Source: Symbiodinium natans
Taxonomy: Eukaryota > Sar > Dinophyceae > Suessiales > Symbiodiniaceae
Length of the DNA stretch: 64,000 bases
Reading direction: 5' to 3'
Assembly (NCBI GenBank): GCA_905221605.1
Contig: CAJNDS010001224.1
Location: 1,019,556-1,083,555, forward strand
In this document: one piece after another, positions 50,605 to 59,559 of the stretch
Numbering within the stretch: the first letter of the stretch is position 1
Layout of the letters: each line of letters begins with the position of its first letter
Position numbers and translations under genes: made by a program
Notes under the pieces: model-generated
Seen by the model: only the letters and a program-made list of their open reading frames with translations
Databases searched by the model: none
What the model was told of the DNA's origin: nothing

Positions 50605-50880
50605 CCAAATAGCAACATGATGTTGCTGGTATAGGAATTCGCCAAGATTTTTGGCCAAATTTCCTTTTCTGCACAAAATCATTGAAGTTGGCCCGCCAGC
50701 ATCAAAGATCTTCGACATCGAGTCGAGCGTGCATTGCAGGGCCAAATAGCAACATTACGTTGCTGGTATAGGAAATCGCCAAGGCTTTTTTGGTCAAATT
50801 TCCTTTTCTGCACAAAATCATTGAACTTGGCCCGCCCGCACCAAAGATCTTCACCATCGAGTCGAACGTACATTGCAGGG
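50605..50880 (+). repeat. 137-bp tandem repeat in module B1
   Basis: Two copies (50,605-50,741 and 50,742-50,880) with AGCAACAT..TGTTGCT or its variant, GTATAGGAA.TCGCCAAG, TTTCCTTTTCTGCAC and TTGGCCCGCC. A third diverged copy is in module B2 at about 53,360-53,462. Confidence 0.85.
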
Positions 50881-50885
50881 CCTGG

Positions 50886-51106
50886 ACGCTGGCTTTTCCT
50901 CCCCGGCTGGAGGTAAGTTTGGCCAACATGTGGCCTTGATGGCCACTCTGCTGCCCGTGGCATGCACGCGAGGGCAGTACTTCCACTCCTTTCCCCGTCT
51001 TTGGGGTGGTTTTCCCTCCCCGTTTGGAGGTAATTTTGGCAGACAGGGGGCCTTTATGGCCACTCTGCTGCCTGTGTTCAAGAATGCAAGGGCAGTGCGC
51101 CACTCC
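50886..51106 (+). repeat. about 105-bp tandem repeat in module B1
   Basis: Two copies containing TTTTCC(C)TCCCCG.(C/T)TGGAGGTAA, GGCC.T.ATGGCCACTCTG and GAGGGCAGT or AAGGGCAGT (50,886-50,990 and about 51,010-51,106). Confidence 0.8.
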
Positions 51107-51181
51107 ACTGCCCGTCAATGGGGTGGATTTTGGTTGGTAGAGGTAGCCGAGTGCCCAGAGCTGCTGCGGCATGGGTGCTCT

Positions 51182-51215
51182 GGCCCCTGTTAGTAAGAGC
51201 GAGAACGCAGGGGCC
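51182..51215 (+). other. constant-loop hairpin 7
   Basis: Arms GGCCCCTG / CAGGGGCC, eight perfect pairs, around TTAGTAAGAGCGAGAACG. Confidence 0.8.
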
Positions 51216-51804
51216 ACCTCGTTGCAGCAGGGTTTTGGGGCGTCGTTCCCAGCGCCTCCATAGTCGATGGGAAAGCGTCGCTCCCTGCGCCTAAAATTGG
51301 GGGGAGTGCGTGGTCCCCGCGCTTAACTACAAATTGAGGGGACAAAACCCTGCTGCGCCAGTTAACGTCCAGCCCAGAGAAGGTGAGCTGAAGGCCCCCC
51401 GCCCCCAGGCCTTGGGGGTTCTCCTCCCTGCCAAGTGCATTGGGGCGGGGCAGCAACACAGGAGGCCTAGCCCTGTATAGTGCAGTTCCAAGTTGAAGAA
51501 GACGCTGGGGGTTGACCATTCAGAGTCCCTCCATTTGATGGCATAGGTCCTGTAGCCTGTAGTGACCAAGGCTTTCTTTTCTCACCTCATTTTTCCTGTG
51601 GGATTTTGGGCTCAGCACCGGCCTGGAAAGCGCCCGGGTAAGCAGTGCCGTAGGCAAGCACGCCTAGTCACAACGACTGTGGGTGTGTAGGCTGTAGGTG
51701 TCAAAACCCTTTTCCCCCAGGCCTGGCTCAAGGTAGCCGCCCGGGTTTCTTAGGATTGCCGTTTCGGCGGCCGCGCTTCGCGCTTCGAGAAGAAAAATTC
51801 ACCT

Positions 51805-54342
51805 GGCTCAAGGTTTCGGCTCAACCCCGGTGGGGTGCACACAGTAGCTGAGCGAGTAGCTGTGAATCTGGGTTTCGGGCCTCAACTGTGTTAAGGTACT
51901 GGACCCCCTTGTTTTTGGCCTATTCGCCCGTGCCATATCGTGTCAGAGCTTTCACCCGGCCGTGGGGCTGTGGTTCTGCATTGCACCCTTCCTTGAGCTA
52001 CTGGGCAAACCCCTCCAGCTGGGAGGTGGGCACCACATCCCCTCCAGGTGGGAGGTGGGCATCACTTCCCCTCCAGCTAGGAGGCGTAGTGCTCAGGCCT
52101 TCAGTGCTGTCGTGGCCGCCAGCCTTAGTTTGCCATAGTGGTGCCCTGTTTTCTTGATTTTACTTGTCTTGACGATTTGCTTGAATTGCTGTGCAACTTT
52201 CACCTAGTTTTGGCTGGTCTATCGTGCGGAAGCAGCTCTCCTGAAGGCGAACGGGCTGAGTTGTGACTAACCGCGCCGATCAGATTGGTCATACAACAAT
52301 TGCCGCTTCAAAGCACCTTTGCAGGAAGGTTTGTCCTGTACTCTGTTGTGCCACTTCTATCCAGACCCCATCTGTCCCCGCCTCTTGGCTGTGGTTTAAC
52401 AACCCCGCCCTTGAGGCTGTGGTTTGCGCATCAGAAGTGGCCTTCTCAGGGCCTAGCTGGCAGTTTGAGGTATCGGCCGAAATCTGGCAAGCACTCCTCA
52501 CAGGCTGGCCTACCCTCGTGTGGTGTCGTGAGGTCGGCCAGCCTGGGCTCGCATGGTCTTCGCTTCAGTGATTTGGGGTTCCTTGTGAGGCTTGTTGGCC
52601 CTGGTCCCATCCATTAGTCTCTGCAGGGACCATGGGGGTTGCGGTGCATCCTAAACCCGGGCCTCGCAAATTGTGTTGAGGCTGGCTTTTTTCCCCTAAC
52701 CATGCAGGTGCCCCCAAGCAAGTGCCAGCAGAGTGTCTGGCACAGAGGGAGCTTGTGGGTCCTTGCTCGCCATTGCATTTTCGCCTTAATTAGATGGTTG
52801 CAGCGCGTTTCGTTCTCGGCCAGTTGCCCATGTGCGGAGGACGTTAAGCCTTTCGGTTAGGATGCGTTTGGTAATGGCCTCGTGTTGAGATGAGGCAAAA
52901 GTTTTTGGCCCTCTGCAGGGTTGTCTGGGGCTTCCCTGCAGGCCTATGCGCCGGCGGCAGAGAGTAGTCCTTTCCTCAGACCTTGTGACTGCTCCTGCCG
53001 CTGGTGCCCTGGGTTTAGGGCTGGTTTTAGGGTAGGTACTTGGCAGTGCTGTCTGCTCGCTGACGGTGGATGCAGCCGGCTGAGTCACTTTCCCTCCTTG
53101 CCTGGACTGCCTGCCTTCGCCCTACCACCAGGTATGGGATCAGTGCACCATGGGGCTTTCCAGGCAGGCTCAGGACCTGTATCTCGTCTCCTCACTGGGC
53201 ATATAATTGAAGGCTCGCGAGGTGCAGGCCAATTGTCACTCCTTCTTCTTCGCTGTGCGAGACTACAAGGGTGATGAGCCTTTTGGCATGTTGTCCGGAT
53301 TCTGTCCTTTTTGTTCCGGTGTTTTCTCTTTTGGGGTTTAGGGTGTAGCGCAGAGGCCAAAAATGCAACATGCTGTTGCTGGCATAGGCTTTTGCCGAGG
53401 TTTTCTGCCCCAAATTCCCTTTTAGCACCTTGAGAAAAAGTTGGCCCGCTGGCACCAAAGATCATACGGGTCGGCGTTCCGTGGGGCCAGAGTCCTGATT
53501 TGGCCCTTCCCTTGAAACAGTCTGGGGTTTTACAGGGGCAGTGGGTTCCCTTCCCTTGCTTGCAGCAGCCTGGGAAGGTCCCGTTACTGCGTGGGTCCAT
53601 TTGGTCGTTTTGGCCCTTTCCCAGTAACCAGTCAGCAGGTCCCTGGGAGCAGTCTTCGGGGTTTCGAAATCTTTTCTTGCAGAAAGTTTAGCAGGGCGTT
53701 GTTCCCTGCGCCTGCACGTAGTTGGTTGAAGGGAAAGCGTCGCTCCCTGCGCCTGGTTGAGGGGAGTGCGTGGGCCCCGCGCTAAAGGTACCAAATTGAG
53801 GGGCTGCTGCTTTGTGTAAGGTGAGGTAGAGGACCCCTTTGGCTGTTTGGGCGTGAGGCTAGGAAGTTCGTTGGCTGTGTCAACCCAGGCCTGAAGGCTG
53901 TGGCATCAGTGCATGACAGTCGCTTGTGCTCCTGTGCGGGTGCTGTTATGCCATGGATTCCCAGCCTCGGGGCTGCGGTTTCGAGAATTCCTTCCTCTGA
54001 TGAGATGGACACAGACTAGCTGCTGGGAGCAGGTCTTTTGCTTGGGCTATGGTCAGTACGATGAGAGGAGTAGGAAAAGCGAAGTGCTTTGTACAGCTGG
54101 CGACTCGGACGAGTGAAAGCCACAGTCCTCCATCTGACCTGTTCTACTAGCGGTCAGAGCCTCTTAACTGTGTCATAGGCGCCTGTAGGTAGTAGTGGGT
54201 GCACCACACTCCCAGCCTTGAGCTGAGGTTTGCCGTAGCAGGTTGGCCGACCAGCCCGAGAGACTATGTCTCGCCCCTTAGGGGCTCCGGGTAAATTCAT
54301 TTGCATGATGGACGCCCACTGGGTAACGCTTTCGCGCTTGCT
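51805..54342 (+). mobile_element. non-coding retroposed module B2
   Basis: 2,538 bp between copies of GAAGAAAAATTCACCT. The head GGCTCAAGGTTTCGGCTCAA with CCCCGGTGGGG is the same as module A3. It contains a third copy of the B1 repeat. Its end has a CGCCCCTTAGGGGCTCCGGG stem and CGCTTTCGCGCTTGCT. No protein supported. Confidence 0.75.
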
Positions 54343-54358
54343 GAAGAAAAATTCACCT

Positions 54359-54924
54359 GTAGTGTTTGCCCAGTTGGTGCCATGTGGTGTGTTGACTGTA
54401 CAGAGAGAAGCATGTGAGTTTTTCTGCAGCATGAGCATGTTTGGTTTGTCCCAAAGCCCTTAAGCATGTGTGGCATGTCTTGCTTGGCTTTGGCACGTCC
54501 TTGTCTTGTTGGCATGGCCTAGGATGAGTTTTGAGGCACTTGGAACTGCTTGAGAGCAGTAGTGAAGAAGTGCGTGTCAGAACTCTGAGGTTCTGTCTTG
54601 CTGCAACTCACTCCGTGTCCCCGCCACTTCGTTCGTTGCCGTTGGACGTGTAGGATGGGAGTAGGAGTGCAGAGTGGACTCTGAAGCTTCGCTGTTTTGC
54701 TGTTCGGAAGTGACCTGAAGTCCCCGAGGTGTAGACCAAAGCAGTTGCATTGTTCTTTTGCTTTACCTCCTTTGTAGAACAAAGTTGAGATGGAATTCGT
54801 AGCTTTTGGAGCCCTTAGCTCTTGGAGAGAGCTTGCTGCAAGAACTGAAGCTTGCTGAACACTTTGGTGCTTGGCTCAAGTGCAAAGTGAAAAAGAGACT
54901 GCTGCGCGAGCTCTGCTTTTCACA
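54359..54924 (+). repeat. 3' LTR of copia B, remaining 566 bases
   Basis: Resumes GTAGTGTTTGCCCAG and ends CTCTGCTTTTCACA, followed by GGGTC (54,925-54,929), the right copy of the element B duplication. Confidence 0.9.
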
Positions 54925-54929
54925 GGGTC

Positions 54930-55530
54930 GACGCTGCCAGAGTGGGACAAACAGGAACTGCACACACAGCTGAACGTCATAATTTTTGGATAGAAGCCGC
55001 TTGTGCCGAACTGGCACCAACGAATCGGTGTTTTGGCAACTTTTTGCGCGGACGCCCTCAGGCAGAATGCGCCTTTTGCACTCTGTTTGCATTGTGTCTT
55101 TGTGCGCGTTCGTACCTTTCTTTTCAGTGTGCTTGCTTGCAATTTCCGCTTGTTTCGCTCAATGTCTGTACTAGATGTGGTGCAGCATTGCTACGGGTAA
55201 CGGGAAGCTAAGTGATTGGTGCCGGTAGGTTCGTGGGTTCTATGGTCTCACCTTGCCAGCCTTGCATTAAGTTGTCTTGCAATAAGGGCCTCTGAGGTTT
55301 GACCTTATGGCCATGGAAGGGTGAGCGCTGCTTGCAAGAGGCCAGATTCACAGCTACGCGCAGCTCGATTTTTGGCACAAGCCCCAAAGGCTGCTGGCTG
55401 GCTTGGCTCGTGTTCCAGGTACCGGAAGCCTATCGGCTTAACCTGGTGCAGTTTAAGGCTTCCAAGGCTGCTTAACGGAAACCGCGCGTCAAGTGTGAGA
55501 GTCAAGGGCCTTGTAATTCGAAGCCCGGCT
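54930..55530. other. right flank, no supported gene
   Basis: Unique sequence continuing the host DNA interrupted by copia B. Short open frames on both strands have no recognisable motif. Confidence 0.5.
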
Positions 55531-55672
55531 TAATCACTTCTGGGCCTTCTGGAGAAGTTTTAGGCAGCAGTTTGAGAGGTCTACTTATTGCTGTGCCTTC
55601 CGGTCTAATCACTTCTGGGCCTTTAGGCAACTGTTAGACAGCAGTTTAAGAGGTTTAATCCATCTGGACCTG
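55531..55672 (+). repeat. two-copy tandem repeat, about 70 bp
   Basis: TAATCACTTCTGGGCCTT at 55,531 and 55,606, followed by ..GTT.TAG.CAGCAGTTT.AGAGGT in both. Confidence 0.8.
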
Positions 55673-57177
55673 AAGATGTTTAAAGCATAAAAAAGACCTG
55701 CCCTTGCTCACAAAAACAGCAAACTCGAAAGGGCCAAGGGCCTTGGTTTTTGCCCTAGAGGCACAAGAGTATCACTGCAGCAGAATAGCATGGGCCGAGC
55801 CATTCTTAGGTATGTTCAAGCTAAGACACATGCAAGCAATTCCTTCAATCCAGACAAAGGACTTGCGTTCCAGGGTCCAAATGTTGCAGCCACTTGCAGC
55901 AATCTCAACCAGAGCACTAGAGTTCCATTCGCTTCTAGTTTAGCGATTTCAAGCACTTTTAACTCTCGTGACTCTAAGAGCAAGTACCGTGCACGGCGGG
56001 CATCAAGCGAAACACAGGATTCTCACCCACTTAGACGCTCTGTGCCAAGAGGCTTACGCTCGCGCCGCCGTTGGTTGTATGTCTAAAGGCCACAATCCAA
56101 GGCAGAAGCCCCGTAAGGGAATCCTGTTTAGTTCCTTTTCCTCCGCTTACTTATATGCTTAAATTTGGCGGGTTCACTTGTCTGACTTCATGCTAGGAAG
56201 TGTTCAAGACACCAGGTGTTGAATTGCCCGACTGAAAAAGACACGTTGATCAGTCAACCCAGTGGGCAATGCTAAATACTGAGCATGCCAATGCAAAGTA
56301 TGCAGTAGCACACAGCAGCACCACCCCTTGAAAGGAGCAGCAGGAATAGAAAAAGTAGAAGCACTGAAGCAGACATGCTCTCAGGCATATCCCAAGAGCG
56401 CAATGCACGTTCAAGAGGCCATTGGTTTACGGAGTTCTGCAATTCACAACGATTATCGCACTTCGCTGCGCCCTTCATAGGTGCTCGAGCCAAGATATCC
56501 GTCTCGACTTATAAGTATGTGATGTGCACCGACTAAGTATCGATTAAGTTGTTTATCTTGGAGTTAATTTGTGTGAAATTATAATTTTGAGTTCCAGATA
56601 AAATCCACAATTTTTGGCTTGACATATCTCGGAACTTATGCGTGTTATGTCAAGAAACTTTATCGAACTTTATCTCCACTTATCTGTTTTACATTTTGCT
56701 GGTTCGCGCATGCATTTCAGCCAAGATTGAAGAAATCGGTCTTGCAGCCCCTGCAAGATATTCAACAGTTGCCTAGCAGTGTTAAAGCCTCCCCAGCCAC
56801 CTCGAAACGCTTGGGCGCCTTGTCCGCCAGGTGTCCGCCAGGTGTCCGCCAGTGTCCGCGACAATTTCGGTCAAGCTCTGGCTCGCGCGCCACTTCCGCG
56901 GAAATGATATCCGCCTGCATGAACTCATTTAAGCCCGAACCCCGCGCCACTGCCGTCGGGCGTCGTCTGCTGTCCGCGGGTGTCCGCGAGCCGGTCCGCA
57001 AAAAGTGCCGATGTCCACGGAGTTGGTCTGCTTTTTCCTTGTTTGCGCATTTTTTGCCTTGCCACGCTTGCAAGAAGCAAAAGGTCTCTCTGCATCTCTG
57101 GGCATAGTTTTCTGCCATGTAAGATAAGTCCAGCATAAGTTCAAATTAAGTTCATATGTACCGCGGCGCCAATAAAG
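55673..57177. other. no supported gene
   Basis: 1.5 kb with only short open frames. It includes a small tandem array of TGTCCGCCAGG (about 56,823-56,855) and several further TGTCCGCG words downstream. Nothing coding is supported. Confidence 0.45.
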
Positions 57178-57389
57178 TAGCGTTCTTGCTCTTGCTAGCG
57201 GGGACGTGGCAATCACCCAGCTCTGTTGACATGCTGCAGGGGCGGGAGAGGCAGACTTGCTGCTGGGTGTAGGTTGTTCGCATCAACAGGCAAAGGGCTG
57301 GTTTAGCCACACAGTGAGCAGCGCAGCCCGCGTGCAATGGCTGGTATAGCCGCGCAGCAAGCAGCAGAGGCAGCGCACGCGAACTGGAA
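57178..57389. repeat. inverted repeat, left arm
   Basis: Reverse complement of 57,923-58,155 with scattered differences and small indels. It runs from GCGTTCTTGCTCTTGCTAGC to GGCAGCGCACGCGAACTGG. Confidence 0.85.
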
Positions 57390-57922
57390 AGATCGGTAAT
57401 GTCTGTCACCGCTCTCTGGATTTGCTTTTTGTTTGGGAGCCTTTGTTTGCAACTCTAGCTTTGGGGTGCATGTGAAGACAGGAGCATGTTTTTGCCGCAG
57501 CATGAGTTTTTAAACTTGTAGTTGCACAGACTTGTTGGCTCCCCTGCTGTTGCAAGAAGAGCTTCGGCTTTCTTGCGACTTGCACCGCGTTCGCAACAAC
57601 AAGCATTATTCTGTAACTCAAGTCCTTACGATCATCTGTTGGATAGCTCTGGCGTAAGAGCAGTTGGTCGTTTGGTATTTGGGTTGGTTAGGCCCTCTGG
57701 ACCAGCGTGAATTCAGTTCTGTGTGAGACCAATGTTTACCTTTTGAACGCCGCGCATCTTTCCCGAAGGACCTCAACTGCTTTCGTCAGGCCCGTCGGCT
57801 GATAGAGCGCTAAGATGTCTTTCGTTGGTTTGCCGCCGTGGACGGGGCGAGGTGGGTGTTTGTTAGTTTGTGCGCTTCCCTTGGTTAGTAAGAGCGAGAA
57901 CGCTAAGGCGCCCTTGAAGCAT
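57390..57922. other. spacer of the inverted repeat
   Basis: 533 bp between the arms with no supported gene. Constant-loop hairpin 8 lies at its right edge. Confidence 0.5.
57879..57908 (+). other. constant-loop hairpin 8
   Basis: Arms CCTTGG / CTAAGG (one G-T pair) around TTAGTAAGAGCGAGAACG. Confidence 0.7.
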
Positions 57923-58155
57923 CCAGTTCGCGTGCGCTGCCTGTGCTGCTTGCTATACCAGCCATTGCATGCGTGGGGGCTGCGCTGCTCACTGTGTGGC
58001 TAAACCAGCCCTTTGCCTGTTGATGCGAACAACCGCACCCTGCACCCAGCAGCGAGCCATGCCTCTCCCGCCTCTGCAGCGTGTCAACAGCTCTGCAACA
58101 GCGAAGTGTGCCTGGGGCGATGCCATACCCCCTAGCTAGCAAGAGCGAGAACGAG
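57923..58155. repeat. inverted repeat, right arm
   Basis: Starts CCAGTTCGCGTGCGCTGCC and ends CCCCTAGCTAGCAAGAGCGA, matching the left arm in opposite orientation. Confidence 0.85.
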
Positions 58156-58157
58156 GG
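58130..58157 (+). other. constant-loop hairpin 9
   Basis: Arms CCCT / AGGG around AGCTAGCAAGAGCGAGAACG, the most diverged loop, at the outer end of the inverted repeat. Confidence 0.5.
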
Positions 58158-58487
58158 TGCTGCCTGTGCATATCGATGTTTCAGCTGGGGTTGGTATGAG
58201 AGGCAGCAAGCTTGTTTCCAAGCCAAGCTCCCCCGTCTTCGCGTTCTGGATTCAGGATTGTCCCTGCCGGTTGCAAACTGACGCGACCGGGCCACCGCCC
58301 TAGGCCCTATGCTGCGACTGGTGCTGTCACAAGGGTGACCAGAAACCTAAGCAGCAATCCAATACCCTAAATGCGCAACCTCCTACAAACCCGTTTGCCA
58401 CCACGCACAGAGCTGCACACAGACGAGGGAGAAGTGCCTGGAACACTGGCAGGGACAACCCCGTCCTTGCTCGCTGCCCGCGCAGCA

Positions 58488-58690
58488 AAAATCGCGACCC
58501 TGACGCCTATGGGTTCCCCGGACCCGGAAGCACCAGGGACAGAAATCGCGAACCTTAAGCCTATGGCCACTCAGGACCTGGGAACACAAGGAGTAAAATC
58601 GCGAACCTGAAGCCGATGGCTCCCCGGACCCCGGCAACAGCGCGGAATGAAATCGCGAACCTGAAACCTGCCTATGGGTTCGCTGGACTG
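58488..58690 (+). repeat. 53-bp tandem repeat
   Basis: AATCGCGA(A/C)CCT recurs at about 58,490, 58,543, 58,597 and 58,650, each followed by GA(C/A)GCC.ATGG and C.GGACC. Confidence 0.85.
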
Positions 58691-59559
58691 CGGAGCAGGC
58701 CCAGTTGCAAGGAAGCCTACAAGTCCGCCTTTTGGCAGCCCCCTGCCTTTACGCTGCAGACTGCCTAGCAGTTCTGTTCTTGACCGGCTCTGGGCTAAGT
58801 TTCAGGGACAGTGGGTTTGCTTTGTGGTAGCCGGGGGGGGATGGGGTCCCTCACAGGCAGGCCACTAACAGGCGGCACCGGGCCCGCAAGGGTCCTGGTG
58901 GGGAGGCCTACGCCCACTGATCGCAGTTGCGCCGCAGGCCATCTCGTAGATGATGGTGGCGCCACACCCGATTCCGACCAGGTGCCTTGGAGGCTGGCTC
59001 CAGCTGGATTTGCATCGCCCCGAGGAATCCTTCCATGGCAACAGTGTACTTGGCCCAGGTAAGTGTCTGCGCCATCGCCCCTAGCAAGAGCTCATGTCTT
59101 CCGCCAGTCCTTTGCAAAGTGAGTCCAATAGCTTGAACGTTACTGCGCCACATTTTTGAGCCCGGAATGCAAACAAAAAATGGGATCGCGGTTAGAAGCT
59201 CCTTAAAGCTGATTACAAAATACCAAAATAAGTGGTTGTCATGTATGCAGTTTTGGAACCGCGACACGAGTGACCCTCACCGAGACATTTTATACCGCCG
59301 AAGCTGAAGGCCAGGCGACATTGCCGCCGAAGCCTGATGCCTCGCAGCCATCACTGCGAACAGCCTGTTGTAAGCGCAAGGAAAACCAGGGCATGGCCAG
59401 ATCTTCCACGAGCCTGCAGAAGAGTGGCAGCATACCTGTGCTCCGGCAACATGCCGCATCGGCTTGTGGCGCATGCATGCAAATCGTGTGTGAGTATGAA
59501 GTGGTTTGGCGTCAATCCCCATTGTATTCAGCGGCCGCTTTTGAAAGGGTGACCTGAAC
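58691..59559. other. no supported gene
   Basis: Short open frames only, on both strands, with no recognisable motif. Confidence 0.45.

Larger units (their letters stand above)
49205..51788 (+). mobile_element. non-coding retroposed module B1
   Basis: 2,584 bp between copies of GAAGAAAAATTCACCT. The head TTGGCTCAAGCTTTCGGCTC plus the preceding T gives TTTGGCTCAAG, 11 bases of the spliced-leader end. The following GGTAGGGAGTTGGTAG...GGGGGAACAGGCC...AATCCCA aligns with the LINE leader at 21,340-21,410, so B1 looks like a LINE-derived non-autonomous copy. It contains two tandem repeats and one constant-loop hairpin, and ends GGCGGCCGCGCTTCGCGCTT. No protein supported. Confidence 0.75.
30446..54924 (+). 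mobile_element. Ty1/copia retrotransposon B with nested insertions
   Basis: Bounded by TGTG...CACA LTR ends and the 5-bp duplication GGGTC (30,441-30,445 and 54,925-54,929). The order is 5' LTR, primer-binding site, gag, protease, accessory ORF, integrase, reverse transcriptase, RNase H, methyltransferase-like tail, polypurine tract, 3' LTR. It is interrupted by a tyrosine-recombinase retroelement inside gag-protease (32,590-41,794) and by two modules in the 3' LTR (49,205-54,342). Lesions of its own are a frame change near 31,245, one in the accessory ORF near 43,600, and a two-base loss near 46,894 that creates TAA in the reverse transcriptase. Confidence 0.9.

Noticed and set aside
17296-54358. 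AAAATTCACCT as the 3' tail of the modules themselves
   Set aside because: First considered because it follows every module. Rejected because the extended junction differs by locus (GTAAAATTCACCT in A, GAAGAAAAATTCACCT in B) and matches the LTR start of the host copia element.
17296-54358. Introner-like reading of the junctions (AGGTGAATTTT on the minus strand)
   Set aside because: AG|GT is present on the minus strand, but the elements, leader relicts and ORFs are all on the plus strand, and target duplications explain the repeats better.
54930-57170. Several 60-160-residue open frames in the right flank
   Set aside because: No motif, no consistent frame and no conservation evidence; expected by chance in GC-moderate sequence.
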